From CBDBFH01 sp965204775 (lineage in GTDB: Bacteria > Pseudomonadota > Alphaproteobacteria > JAPOUT01 > G958296285), in NCBI GenBank assembly GCA_965204775.1, contig CBDBFH010000028.1, positions 62,001-126,000 on the forward strand: a stretch of DNA of 64,000 bases. The letters are read 5' to 3'. The notes below the pieces were generated by a model. The model ran no database searches. It saw only the letters and a list, made by a program, of their open reading frames with translations, and was not told where the DNA came from. Made by a program: the position numbers and the translations under genes. Shown one piece after another: positions 45,464 to 54,489 of this stretch (position 1 is the stretch's first letter; every line of letters starts with the position of its first letter).

Positions 45464-48400
45464 ATGCCCCGGCGGACGGACATTGAAAGCATTTTGCTGA
45501 TTGGCGCCGGACCGATTGTGATCGGCCAGGCTTGTGAGTTTGATTATTCCGGGGCGCAGGCCTGCAAGGCGCTCAAAGATGAGAATTACCGGGTTATTTT
45601 GATCAACTCCAATCCGGCGACGATCATGACCGATCCCGCCGCCGCCGATGCGACTTATATTGAGCCGATCACCCCGGAATTCATTGAGCGGGTCATCGCC
45701 CGAGAAAAGCCGGACGCGCTTTTGCCGACCATGGGGGGCCAGACGGCGCTGAATGCGGCGCGGGCGCTGGCGCGCAGCGGGGTGCTGGCCCGTCACGGGG
45801 TTGAGCTGATCGGCGCGCAATTGGAGGCGATTGAGCGGGCCGAGGACCGGGGCCTGTTTCGCAAGATCATGGGCGAGATCGGGCTTGAGACTCCGCGCGC
45901 CCGTCTGGTCCGCGGCCCGGAGGAGGCGCAGGCGGCGCTGTCTGCAATCGGCCTGCCGGCGATTTTGCGGCCTTCCTTCACGCTGGGCGGCGCGGGGGGC
46001 GGGATTGCGCGGACGCGCGATGGGTTTTTTGCGCAGATCAAGGCGGGCCTGTCCGCCTCTCCGGTCGGCGAGGTTCTGGTTGAGGAGTCGGTTCTGGGCT
46101 GGAAAGAGTATGAGATGGAGGTGGTGCGCGACCGGGCCGATAATTGCATCATTGTCTGCTCGATTGAGAATGTCGACCCGATGGGTGTGCATACCGGCGA
46201 CTCGGTGACCGTCGCCCCGGCGCTGACTCTGACCGACAAGGAATATCAGACTATGCGCACGGCCTCGCTGAAGGTTTTGCGTGCGATCGGGGTTGAGACC
46301 GGCGGCTCGAATGTGCAATTCGCGGTTGACCCGGCGACGGGGCGTCTGGTGGTGATCGAGACCAATCCGCGGGTTTCGCGTTCATCGGCGCTGGCCTCGA
46401 AGGCGACCGGCTTTCCGATTGCCAAGGTGGCGGCGCGTCTGGCGGTCGGCTACCGGCTAGACGAGATGGTCAACGACATCACCGGGGTGATTCCGGCGAG
46501 TTTCGAGCCATCGCTGGATTATGTGGTGGTGAAGGCGCCGCGCTTTACGTTTGAGAAGTTTCCTTCCGCCGCGCCGGTTTTGACGACCTCGATGCAGTCG
46601 GTGGGCGAGGCGATGGCGATTGGGCGCAATTTCTGCGAGGCGCTGCAAAAGGCGCTGCGCTCGCTGGAGACCGGTCTGAGCGGACTGGACGAGCTGGCCC
46701 TTCCCGGTCTGGGGGAGGGGCGGGACGCGGCGGTTTTGGCCGAGCAGCTGTCGCGCCCGACGCCGGACCGGCTGCGGGTGGCGGCGCAGGCTTTGCGGGC
46801 GGGGATGACGGCGGAGCAGGTGTCGCAGGCCAGCGGGATTGATCCGTGGTTTGTGCGCGAGATTGCGCGTCTGGTCTGCGCCGAGGCGGAGCTGCGCGCT
46901 CATGGTCTGCCGGAAGGGGCGGAAGAGCTGCGCGCGCTCAAGGGGCTGGGCTTTTGCGATGCGCGTCTGGCGGCGCTGTGCGCGATGGGCGAGGAGGAGG
47001 TTCGCGCCCGGCGTCACGCGCAGAATATCCGGCCGGTCTACAAGCGGATCGACAGCTGCGCGGGCGAGTTTGCCGCGCCGACTCCGTATCTTTACGGGAC
47101 GTATGAAGCGGGGGCGCAGGGCGGGGAGCCGGAATGCGAGGCCGGGGTTTCTGCGCGGCGCAAGGCGGTGATTTTGGGTGGCGGCCCGAACCGGATCGGA
47201 CAGGGGATTGAGTTTGACTATTGCTGCTGCCATGCGTCTTTTGCGCTGAAGGAGGCCGGGGTTGAGAGCGTGATGATCAATTGCAATCCGGAGACCGTCT
47301 CGACCGACTATGACACGTCCGACCGTCTGTATTTTGAGCCTTTGACCGGGGAGGATGTTCTGGAGGTGATCGCCGCCGAGGCGCGGCGCGGCGAGCTGCT
47401 GGGTGTGATCGTGCAATTCGGCGGCCAGACGCCTCTGAAACTGGCGGGGGCTCTGGCGGGGGCGTCGGTTCCGATTCTGGGGACGCCGCCCGATGCGATT
47501 GACCGGGCCGAGGACCGGGAGCGGTTTCAGGCGTTGATTCAGGATTTGGGTCTAAAGCAGCCGCCGCATGGGACGGCGCGCAGTTCGGCGGAGGCGGCGC
47601 GGGTGGCCGGGGAGATCGGCTATCCGGTTTTATTGCGCCCGTCTTATGTTTTGGGGGGCCGGGCGATGGAGATCGTGCATGACCGGGCCGGTCTGGAGGC
47701 GGCGATGGCGCGGGCGGGGGCGGCGGGGAGCGGCCCGGTTTTGATTGACGGCTTTTTGCGCGATGCGGTTGAGGTGGATGTGGACGCGCTGAGCGACGGG
47801 CGGCGGACCCGGATTGCGGGCGTTATGGAGCATATTGAGGAGGCCGGGGTTCACTCCGGCGACAGCGCCTGTGTTTTGCCGCCGCACTCGCTGGCCCCGG
47901 AGATGATTGAGCGGATTGAGGCCCAGACCGGGGCGCTGGCCGGGGCGCTGGGGGTGCGCGGCCTGATCAATGTTCAATATGCGGTCAAGGATGGGGAACT
48001 TTATGTTTTGGAGGTCAATCCGCGGGCGAGCCGGACGGTTCCATTTGTGGCCAAGGCGCGGGGGTTTCCGGTGGCGGCGCAGGCGGCGCGGCTGATGCTG
48101 GGGGAGAGTCTGGAGGAGATGGACGGCCCGGCGCGGGCCGGGAAAGGCCGGGTGGCGGTCAAGGAGGCGGTGTTTCCCTTTGCGCGCTTTGCCGGGGCGG
48201 ATGTGATTTTGGGTCCGGAGATGCGCTCGACCGGCGAGGTCATGGGCTTCGACCGCCGCTTTGCTCCGGCTTTCGCCAAGAGTCAGCTGGCCGCCGGGGT
48301 TCGGCTTCCCGGCGGGGGGATTGCCTTCATTTCGGTCAAGGAGTCCGACAAGGCGCGCTTTGCGCCGCTGGCCGGGCGTCTGGCGGAGCTGGGTTTTGCG

Positions 48401-48712
48401 CTTCTGGCGACGGGGGGCACGCAGGCCCATCTGCGCGCGCAGGGGATTGCGGCGCGGCGGATCAACAAGGTGCGCGAGGGCGGGGCGCACATTGTTGATG
48501 CGATTGAGCGGGGGGAGGTTGCGCTGATCTTCAACACGACGGAGGGGGCGCGGGCGGTTGCCGACTCGCATTCGCTGCGGCGGGCGGCGCTGGAGGGGGG
48601 GGTTGCCTATTACACGACCTTTGCCGGGGCGGCGGCGGCGGTCGAGGCGATTGCGGCGGCGCGGGCCGGGGTGGTGTTTGAGGTTGCGCCGCTGCAGGGA
48701 TTTTCCTTTTGA
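45464..48712 (+). CDS. carB: carbamoyl-phosphate synthase large subunit CarB
   Basis: Builds carbamoyl phosphate from bicarbonate, ammonia and two ATP. The two homologous halves are clear: IESILLIGAGPIVIGQACEFDYSGAQACKAL and, in the second half, AVILGGGPNRIGQGIEFDYCCCHA. Each ATP-grasp half carries its conserved core (RPSFTLGGAGGGIA, RPSYVLGGRAMEIV), and the C-terminal allosteric domain ends with AHIVDAIERGEVALIFNTTEGA. At 1082 aa it is full length. The start at 45464 removes an upstream in-frame extension without family similarity. Confidence 0.96.
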   Translation: MPRRTDIESILLIGAGPIVIGQACEFDYSGAQACKALKDENYRVILINSNPATIMTDPAAADATYIEPITPEFIERVIAREKPDALLPTMGGQTALNAARALARSGVLARHGVELIGAQLEAIERAEDRGLFRKIMGEIGLETPRARLVRGPEEAQAALSAIGLPAILRPSFTLGGAGGGIARTRDGFFAQIKAGLSASPVGEVLVEESVLGWKEYEMEVVRDRADNCIIVCSIENVDPMGVHTGDSVTVAPALTLTDKEYQTMRTASLKVLRAIGVETGGSNVQFAVDPATGRLVVIETNPRVSRSSALASKATGFPIAKVAARLAVGYRLDEMVNDITGVIPASFEPSLDYVVVKAPRFTFEKFPSAAPVLTTSMQSVGEAMAIGRNFCEALQKALRSLETGLSGLDELALPGLGEGRDAAVLAEQLSRPTPDRLRVAAQALRAGMTAEQVSQASGIDPWFVREIARLVCAEAELRAHGLPEGAEELRALKGLGFCDARLAALCAMGEEEVRARRHAQNIRPVYKRIDSCAGEFAAPTPYLYGTYEAGAQGGEPECEAGVSARRKAVILGGGPNRIGQGIEFDYCCCHASFALKEAGVESVMINCNPETVSTDYDTSDRLYFEPLTGEDVLEVIAAEARRGELLGVIVQFGGQTPLKLAGALAGASVPILGTPPDAIDRAEDRERFQALIQDLGLKQPPHGTARSSAEAARVAGEIGYPVLLRPSYVLGGRAMEIVHDRAGLEAAMARAGAAGSGPVLIDGFLRDAVEVDVDALSDGRRTRIAGVMEHIEEAGVHSGDSACVLPPHSLAPEMIERIEAQTGALAGALGVRGLINVQYAVKDGELYVLEVNPRASRTVPFVAKARGFPVAAQAARLMLGESLEEMDGPARAGKGRVAVKEAVFPFARFAGADVILGPEMRSTGEVMGFDRRFAPAFAKSQLAAGVRLPGGGIAFISVKESDKARFAPLAGRLAELGFALLATGGTQAHLRAQGIAARRINKVREGGAHIVDAIERGEVALIFNTTEGARAVADSHSLRRAALEGGVAYYTTFAGAAAAVEAIAAARAGVVFEVAPLQGFSF

Positions 48713-48806
48713 CGTAAGGCCCGTCTTGGCCCAAGAATCGGGCGGCGGGTTTTGAGGCCCGCCCGGCTTGTTTTTTGACCGGTCTGTTCCGGGGAGGCCC
48801 GCGCCG

Positions 48807-49292
48807 ATGGCGGCGGACAAGGAGAAGGTTCCGATCACCTCGCAGGGTTTTGCGGCGCTGGAGGCGGAGATTCGGCATTTGAAGGCGGTCGAGCGCCCGC
48901 GGATCATCGCGGCGATTGCCGAGGCGCGCGGGCATGGCGATCTTTCCGAGAACGCCGAATATCACGCGGCCAAAGAGGAGCAGGGCCGGACCGAGGGGCG
49001 GGTTTTGCACCTGGAAGACCAGCTGCGGCGCGCGCAGGTGATCGACACCAGCGCCTTGTCGGGAACGGAGGTGAAATTCGGGGCGACGGTCTCACTGCGC
49101 GAGGAGGAGAGCGGCGCGCGGCTGTCCTACCGGATTGTCGGCGCGTTCGAGGCGGATGCGCGGGCCGGGCGGATTTCGATTGTCTCGCCGCTGGCGCGCG
49201 CTTTGATCGGCAAGAGCAAGGGCGACGTGGTTCAGGTGGATCTGCCGTCGGGCGAGCGGGTCTACGAGATTTTGAAGGTTTCGTACAAATAG
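48807..49292 (+). CDS. greA: transcription elongation factor GreA
   Basis: Rescues backtracked RNA polymerase by stimulating transcript cleavage. N-terminal coiled coil with ARGHGDLSENAEYHAAKEEQ and the acidic tip residues; C-terminal FKBP-like domain with SPLARALIGKSKGDVVQV and PSGERVYEILKV. At 161 aa it is normal. GGGGAGG precedes the chosen ATG; a longer frame from 48768 adds 13 unlikely residues. It abuts trxB with no gap. Confidence 0.95.
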   Translation: MAADKEKVPITSQGFAALEAEIRHLKAVERPRIIAAIAEARGHGDLSENAEYHAAKEEQGRTEGRVLHLEDQLRRAQVIDTSALSGTEVKFGATVSLREEESGARLSYRIVGAFEADARAGRISIVSPLARALIGKSKGDVVQVDLPSGERVYEILKVSYK

Positions 49293-50246
49293 ATGCCGCC
49301 GGCTACGGCACAACATGCGCCGGTTTTGATTCTGGGTTCAGGCCCGGCGGGCTTGACGGCGGCGATTTATGCGGCGCGGGCGGCGCTGTCGCCGGTGGTG
49401 CTTCAGGGTCTGGAGGCGGGGGGGCAGTTGACGATCACCACGGATGTGGAAAATTATCCAGGCTTTGCCGATGTGATTCAAGGTCCCTGGCTGATGGAGC
49501 AGATGGCGGCGCAGGCGCGCCAGGTGGGGGCGGCGCTGGTGGCCGACAGCGCGCGGCGCGCCGAGCTGGGCGCGCGCCCGTTTCGGGTTGCGGGCGAGAG
49601 CGGAAAACTTTACACGGCGGACGCCCTGATTATCGCGACCGGGGCGCAGGCGAAGTGGCTGGGTCTTGAATCGGAGGAGAAATACAAGGGCTTTGGGGTT
49701 TCGGCCTGTGCGACCTGCGACGGATTTTTTTACCGGGACAAAGAGGTTCTGGTTGTCGGGGGGGGCAACACGGCGGTGGAGGAGGCGCTGTTTTTGACCA
49801 AATTTGCGCGGCGGGTTCGGCTGATTCACCGGCGCGCGAGTCTGCGGGCCGACAAGATTTTGCAAGAGCGGCTTTTTGCCCATGAGAAGATCGAGGTGAT
49901 CTGGAACACGGTTCTGGAGGAGGTTCTGGGCGAGACGGGACAGAGCGGCGCGCCGGGGGTTTGCGGCGCGCGCGTGCGCGACGTGGCGAGCGGGCAAGAG
50001 CGGCGGATCAAGCTTGACGGGATTTTTATCGCCATCGGCCATGTGCCGCAAACCGCGATGTTTCGCGGCCAGCTGGAAATGGACGCGGGCGGGGTTCTGG
50101 CGACGGCCCCCGGTTCGGCTGCGACCGGGATTGCCGGAGTTTATGCGGCGGGCGATGTCGCCGACGGGGTCTACCGCCAAGCGGTCACCGCCGCCGGGAT
50201 GGGCTGCATGGCGGCGCTGGAAGTGGAGAAATTCCTTTCGGGATAA
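49293..50246 (+). CDS. trxB: thioredoxin-disulfide reductase
   Basis: NADPH-dependent FAD enzyme that keeps thioredoxin reduced. FAD motif LILGSGPAGLTAAIYAARA (from residue 12), redox-active disulfide Cys139-Ala-Thr-Cys142 in ACATCDG, NADPH motif VVGGGNTAVEEALFL, and the C-terminal GVYAAGDVADGVYRQAVTAAGMGCMAAL. Length 317 aa. Its ATG follows the greA stop directly. A terminator-like hairpin lies 118 bases after its stop. Confidence 0.95.
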   Translation: MPPATAQHAPVLILGSGPAGLTAAIYAARAALSPVVLQGLEAGGQLTITTDVENYPGFADVIQGPWLMEQMAAQARQVGAALVADSARRAELGARPFRVAGESGKLYTADALIIATGAQAKWLGLESEEKYKGFGVSACATCDGFFYRDKEVLVVGGGNTAVEEALFLTKFARRVRLIHRRASLRADKILQERLFAHEKIEVIWNTVLEEVLGETGQSGAPGVCGARVRDVASGQERRIKLDGIFIAIGHVPQTAMFRGQLEMDAGGVLATAPGSAATGIAGVYAAGDVADGVYRQAVTAAGMGCMAALEVEKFLSG

Positions 50247-50363
50247 GGGGCGAAGATCGCGCAGGCGACAAAAACGCCTTGCACAAGAAGGCAAAGCCGC
50301 TTATGGGTTGTAACTGATTCGGGAGCGGGTGATTCGTTTTCGGAAAAATCTTGCGTCCCGGAC

Positions 50364-50393
50364 AGGTGGCTAATGCCCTCCAGCCACCTTTTT
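50364..50393 (+). terminator. rho-independent terminator downstream of trxB
   Basis: Perfect 8-bp stem AGGTGGCT / AGCCACCT with a 10-base loop, followed at once by a run of five T counting the last stem base. It would end transcripts from greA-trxB, or a small RNA made from 50250-50360. Confidence 0.7.
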
Positions 50394-50482
50394 GCGGCGG
50401 GGCTCTTCTCCTCCCTTGAGCCCCCCCTTGGAGGACCCGGCGCTGAGGCTCTTTGCGAGTCTGTCCGGGTCTCTTCCTGACC

Positions 50483-50519
50483 GGCCGGGCTCCCGATCCC
50501 CTCCTTCGGGAGCCCGGCC
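50483..50519. terminator. 14-bp perfect hairpin, possible terminator for msrP
   Basis: Arms GGCCGGGCTCCCGA and TCGGGAGCCCGGCC with a 9-base loop. Very stable, but no T run follows on either strand, so termination is possible rather than shown. Could also be a stem of a structured RNA. Confidence 0.5.
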
Positions 50520-50611
50520 ATACAGGAAAGAGTATCACAGAATTGTGATCGGCCTGTAAAGGTTTTCGTGCGCGGATGCGGAGCGGCGTCGGGTATGGGG
50601 CGGTGGCCGCG

Positions 50612-51616
50612 TCAATACCATATTTTAGACTTTTCCATGCCGGCATAGAGATCGGCGACGAATTCGCCATAGCCGTTGAAGATGCGGGTTGGGACGCGCC
50701 GGCTGCCGCCGAGCAGGCGCTCGCGGGCCTGTGACCATCGGGCGTGGGGGACGGCGGGATTGACGTTGGCCCAGAAGCCGTATTCGGAGGGCTGGATGGC
50801 CTGCCAGAAACTGACCGGGCGTTCGGCGGTGAAGGTGAAGCGGGTGATGGATTTGACGGATTTGAATCCGTATTTCCAGGGGACGGCGAGGCGCAGGGGC
50901 GCGCCGAACTGCTTGAGGAGGGGTTTGGCGTAGATTCCGGTGGCGAGGAAGGCGAGGTCATTTTGGGCTTCGGCGAGGGTGAGGGCTTCGGTGTAGGGCC
51001 AGGGATACCAGACCTGTTTTTGTCCGGAGGCGGTGGCGGGGTCGAGGAAGCTTTGCATTTGGAGGTATCGGGCGCGGGCGGTGGGCCGGGCGAGGGCGAT
51101 GAGGTGTTTGAGGGCGAAGCCGGTCCAGGGGACGGTCATGGCCCAGGCTTCGACGCAGCGGTGGCGATAGACGCGCTCTTCCAGATTGGGGGCCATTTTT
51201 TTGAGGAGGTCTTCGAAGCCGAGGATTTGGGGGTTTTCGGCCTCGCCGTCGATGGTGATGTTCCAGGGCGAGAGTTTGAGGGCCTGCGCGGCTTTGGAGA
51301 TTTTTTTATGGGAGCCGAATTCGTAGAAATTGTTGTATTTCGATGTGACGTTCAAAGGGGTGATCGGGCGGCTGACTTTATAGGCCGGGTTGCGGGTGGC
51401 GGGATAGAGGCCGAGTTCGGCGGCGGTTGCAGGCGGGGCGGCGTGGGCCGGCGTCGAGACGCCCAGGGTTGAGACGCCCAGCGCCGAGGCGCCCAGCGTC
51501 GAGACGCCCAGGGTTGCGCTTCCGGCGGCGAGAAATTTGCGCCGGTTCCAGAAAGTGTCTTCGGGCGTTGCGAGGCTTTCGGGCAGTTCCCAGCCGGGGG
51601 GATTTTTGATCAGCAT
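50612..51616 (-). CDS. msrP: protein-methionine-sulfoxide reductase catalytic subunit MsrP
   Basis: Periplasmic molybdopterin enzyme that repairs oxidised methionines in envelope proteins. A Tat signal with twin arginine NRRKFLAAG at residues 24-32 is followed by the molybdopterin domain with the metal-ligand Cys154 in RHRCVEAWAMTVPW. At 334 aa it is complete. Odd: the signal region contains a five-residue repeat (LGVST/LGAS) created by a 15-bp tandem repeat. The membrane partner msrQ is not next to it in this window. Confidence 0.93.
   Translation of the reverse strand: MLIKNPPGWELPESLATPEDTFWNRRKFLAAGSATLGVSTLGASALGVSTLGVSTPAHAAPPATAAELGLYPATRNPAYKVSRPITPLNVTSKYNNFYEFGSHKKISKAAQALKLSPWNITIDGEAENPQILGFEDLLKKMAPNLEERVYRHRCVEAWAMTVPWTGFALKHLIALARPTARARYLQMQSFLDPATASGQKQVWYPWPYTEALTLAEAQNDLAFLATGIYAKPLLKQFGAPLRLAVPWKYGFKSVKSITRFTFTAERPVSFWQAIQPSEYGFWANVNPAVPHARWSQARERLLGGSRRVPTRIFNGYGEFVADLYAGMEKSKIWY
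51463..51530 (-). repeat. 15-bp in-frame repeat in the MsrP Tat signal
   Basis: Four to five copies of a 15-bp unit encoding LGVST-like pentapeptides within the hydrophobic core of the Tat signal. Copies differ at one or two positions. The copy number would change the length of the signal peptide hydrophobic core. Confidence 0.8.
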
Positions 51617-51655
51617 GTGCGGCGCTCTTTGTCGGGCGGGGGCGGGAGGAAGCCG

Positions 51656-52126
51656 TCAGGCTTCGAGGAGGCTGGCGAGCATCCAGGCGTTTTTCTCGCT
51701 GATTGCGGCGCGCTGGGTGGCGAGATCGGCGGTGGGGTGGTCGGACTGGGCGCTGGCGATTACGTCCCTGGCGGTCTGGGCGAGGGTGCGATGGCCTTCG
51801 AGCAGATTTGCGATCATGGCCTGCGTTGAGGGCAGCGCGTTGTCCTCGCGGATTTTGGTCAGGGCGGCGAAACTTGCGTAGCTGCCGGGGGCGATTCGGC
51901 CCAGCGCGCGGATGCGTTCGGCGATTTCGTCAACCGCCTGCCAGAGTTCGGTGTATTGGGTTTCGAACAGCTGGTGGAGGGTTTGGAATTGGGGGCCGGT
52001 GACGTTCCAGTGATAATTGTGGGTTTTCAGGTAGAGGGTATAGGTGTCGGCGAGCAACCGGGCGAGCTGCGCGGCGGTTTTGCCGCCGGGGCCTGATGAG
52101 GTTTTTTCTGCCGGGGATTGGGTCAT
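51656..52126 (-). CDS. dps: Dps-type ferritin-like protein
   Basis: A 156-residue Dps/miniferritin that binds iron and protects DNA. The ferroxidase-site pattern LYLKTHNYHWNVTGPQFQTLHQLFETQYTELWQAVDEIAERIRALG is diagnostic (His and Asp/Glu at subunit interfaces), followed by the C-terminal helices. It sits between msrP and the aminotransferase on the same strand; both msrP and Dps respond to oxidative stress, so the placement is sensible. Confidence 0.93.
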   Translation of the reverse strand: MTQSPAEKTSSGPGGKTAAQLARLLADTYTLYLKTHNYHWNVTGPQFQTLHQLFETQYTELWQAVDEIAERIRALGRIAPGSYASFAALTKIREDNALPSTQAMIANLLEGHRTLAQTARDVIASAQSDHPTADLATQRAAISEKNAWMLASLLEA

Positions 52127-52181
52127 ATCCTTCCGTCTCCTGTCTTGTGCGGGGGTATTTTACCCTTGGAGCGGGGTGGGA

Positions 52182-53387
52182 TCAAAGGAGGTTTTGGCAA
52201 AAGCGCCGGATTCGCTGGCCGGCTTCGGCGAGGGCCTCATCGGAGGTGGCGTAGGAGAGTCGGAAGAAGGGGGAGAGGCCGAAGGCGGCGCCGGGGACGA
52301 CGGCGACGCCTTCTTCTTCGAGCAGGGCGGCGGCGAAGTCTTCGTCGCTGGAGAGGATTGCGCCCTTGCGGGTTTTTTTGCCGATGGTGCCCGCGCAAGA
52401 GGGGTAGAGGTAGAAAGCGCCCTGCGGTTTGGGGCAGGAGAGTCCGGGGGTTTTGTTGAGGAGGTCGAGGGTGAGGTCGCGGCGTTTCCGGAAGGCTTCG
52501 GCGCGCTGGGTCAGGAAGCCGGTTGGACCGGTGAGGGCGGCGAGGGCGGCATATTGGCTGATTGAGGCGGGGTTGGTGGTGGACTGGCCCTGGATTTTGC
52601 GCATGGCGGCGATGAGGTTTGCCGGACCGGTGCAGTATCCGATGCGCCAGCCGGTCATGGCGAAGGCTTTGGAGGCGCCGTTGATGGTCAGGGTGCGCGG
52701 GGCGAGGTCGGGGGCGATTTGGGCGAGGGTTGTGAAGCGGAAATTGTCATAGGTGATGTGTTCGTAGATATCGTCGCTCATGATGAGGATTCCGGGGTGT
52801 TTGCGCAGGGTTTCGGCGATGGCTTCGAGTTCGCCGGGATCAAGCCCGGCGCCGGAGGGGTTGTTGGGGGAGTTGAGGATGACCCATTTGGTTTTTTTGG
52901 AGATGGCGCTTTCGAGGTCTTCGGGTTTGAGTTTGAATCCGTTTTTGGCGGAGGTTTCGGCGAAGACGGGCTTGCCGCCGGCCAGAGCGGCGATGTCGGG
53001 GTAGGAGACCCAGTAGGGTGTTGGGATGAGGACTTCGTCGCCGGGGTCGACGCTGGCGATTATGGCGTTATAGATGACCTGTTTGCCGCCTGCGCTGACC
53101 ATCACCTGATCGGGGTTTGTTTCGATATTGTTTTCGCGCTTGAATTTGTCGCAGATAGCCCGTTTGAGTTCGGGGATTCCGTCGACGGGGGTATATTTGG
53201 TGTGTCCGTCGCGGATGGCGCGCTGTGCGGCTTGCTTGATGTGATCAGGCGTGTCGAAGTCGGGTTCGCCCGCGCCCAGCCCGATGATGTCGCGGCCCTG
53301 CGCTTTGAGTTCGCGGGCCTTTTGGGTGACGGCAAGGGTTGGCGAGGGCTTGATGCGCCGGACGGCTTTGGAGAGTGGGTTTTTCAT
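52182..53387 (-). CDS. aatA: class I aspartate aminotransferase
   Basis: PLP enzyme converting aspartate and 2-oxoglutarate to oxaloacetate and glutamate, type I gamma branch. Blocks: GAGEPDFDTPDHI, GKQVIYNAI, PTPYWVSYPD, LNSPNNPSG, SDDIYEHITYD and the PLP lysine in NGASKAFAMTGWRIGYC. Arg in FFRLSYATS near the end binds carboxylate. The start at 53387 fits the family; the frame extends to 53450. Length 401 aa. Confidence 0.93.
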   Translation of the reverse strand: MKNPLSKAVRRIKPSPTLAVTQKARELKAQGRDIIGLGAGEPDFDTPDHIKQAAQRAIRDGHTKYTPVDGIPELKRAICDKFKRENNIETNPDQVMVSAGGKQVIYNAIIASVDPGDEVLIPTPYWVSYPDIAALAGGKPVFAETSAKNGFKLKPEDLESAISKKTKWVILNSPNNPSGAGLDPGELEAIAETLRKHPGILIMSDDIYEHITYDNFRFTTLAQIAPDLAPRTLTINGASKAFAMTGWRIGYCTGPANLIAAMRKIQGQSTTNPASISQYAALAALTGPTGFLTQRAEAFRKRRDLTLDLLNKTPGLSCPKPQGAFYLYPSCAGTIGKKTRKGAILSSDEDFAAALLEEEGVAVVPGAAFGLSPFFRLSYATSDEALAEAGQRIRRFCQNLL

Positions 53388-53489
53388 TGCGGGCGGGCGG
53401 GCGGGTTCTCCTCCGGGGGGGAGGTTAGGCGTTTGGGCGGCAAACTGCAAGGCGGGTGATTTTATGCCGTGAGGGCGGGATCTGGCTGT

Positions 53490-54425
53490 TTATCTTTCGG
53501 GTGGGGCGGCGCGCGCAATTCGGCGTTTGGCGATTTCGACATAAGAAGGCTCGATCTCGAAGCCCAGCCATTTGCGGCCTGCCCCGATGGCGGCCAGCGC
53601 CGAGGAGCCGCTGCCGATGAAGGGATCGAGAACATACTGACCCTCAAGCGAAAAGACCCGGATCAAATGATCGAGCAGCGCAACCGGCTTGACGGTCAAA
53701 TGCGCGTTGAAGCGCTCTTTGCGCGGCTTGTCGACGGCCATCACGGTCGAGGGAAGCCGCCCGTTCAGACGCTGTCCGGCGTCGATCAGGCCGGTTTGCC
53801 ATTTTCGCCAGTTCTCGACGAAGGTTCCCTCGCGCGGGGCCTGCGCCATGACGATCATCTCCGATTGCGGACGTAATTGCGGCGTCTTGCGCCCCCGCAT
53901 CGAGTCCTTGATCCGCCGCTTCTCGCGCGCCGACACCTCCATCCGGTCGACGAAGTGATCCTGGCTGAAGGCCTTGAACTGGGCCTTGTTGCGGTAGTGC
54001 CAGGTATAGATGTCGCGCACCTCAAACCCGGCCTCATCTACGCCCTGCGCCAGCGCATAAGACAGGCGCGGCTGGCTGAAGGACAGGAAGAAGCCGCCCG
54101 GCTTCAAGACACGAAGCAGTTTGACCGACACCTCCCGGTAAAATGCGCCGAGCCGCGCGGCCTGAACCGGGCTGAATTTCATCCCGACCGGCAGGCCGCC
54201 CACGGCCCCCGCCTTTTTTTTGCTGCGCGCCAGCGACCGGTCGTCCCAGCCGGAATCCATCCGGTCGAGAAAATAGGGCGGATCGGTGACCACCAGATCA
54301 ATGGAATTCTCCGGCAGGCAATCCAGCCCCTCCCGGCAATCCACGCAGTGGATTTTGCCCTCCCACCGGCGAAGCGGCGGGGCGGGGCGGGAGTCGCAAG
54401 CAGCCTGTTTTGCCGCCGGAATCAC
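53490..54425 (-). CDS. orphan DNA methyltransferase, beta class (N4/N6)
   Basis: A 311-residue site-specific DNA methyltransferase. Motif IV DPPY is at residues 48-51, the central part has LKPGGFFLSFSQPRLSYALAQG and the target-recognition region, then LTVKPVALLDHLIRVFS (motif X) and DPFIGSGSS (motif I) near residue 275. Start is GTG at 54425. No restriction enzyme is near. It is a different subfamily from the one at 35518-36303. Base use stands out: the + strand is C-rich here (hand count of 54001-54060: 13 G, 23 C), against G-rich neighbours, suggesting acquisition. Target sequence unknown. Confidence 0.85.
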   Translation of the reverse strand: MIPAAKQAACDSRPAPPLRRWEGKIHCVDCREGLDCLPENSIDLVVTDPPYFLDRMDSGWDDRSLARSKKKAGAVGGLPVGMKFSPVQAARLGAFYREVSVKLLRVLKPGGFFLSFSQPRLSYALAQGVDEAGFEVRDIYTWHYRNKAQFKAFSQDHFVDRMEVSAREKRRIKDSMRGRKTPQLRPQSEMIVMAQAPREGTFVENWRKWQTGLIDAGQRLNGRLPSTVMAVDKPRKERFNAHLTVKPVALLDHLIRVFSLEGQYVLDPFIGSGSSALAAIGAGRKWLGFEIEPSYVEIAKRRIARAAPPER

Positions 54426-54489
54426 GCGGCTGCCTCAAAGGACGGAGCGCGAGACTCGCAGATCATCTGGCCGCTTTGAGCGCGCCGGG

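Larger units (their letters stand above)
50247..50611. other. 365-base structured non-coding gap between convergent trxB and msrP
   Basis: No convincing reading frame. From 50364 on, at least four stable hairpins follow each other: 50364-50389, 50399-50424 (GGGGCTC/GAGCCCC), 50434-50471 (GACCCGG/CCGGGTC with an inner stem) and 50483-50519. Just before them is a smaller hairpin with arms GCCTT/AAGGC at about 50278-50294. It may only be a two-way terminator region, but the number of stems is more than termination needs and a small RNA is possible on either strand. Confidence 0.5.

Noticed and set aside
50247..50520. SRP RNA, RNase P RNA or tmRNA
   Set aside because: I looked for the SRP apical loop core, the RNase P AAAGTCCGGGC core and a tmRNA tag frame; none fits on either strand.
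50171..50521. 116-residue frame on the - strand
   Set aside because: It spans the hairpin chain and enters trxB antisense; no domain and no conserved start.
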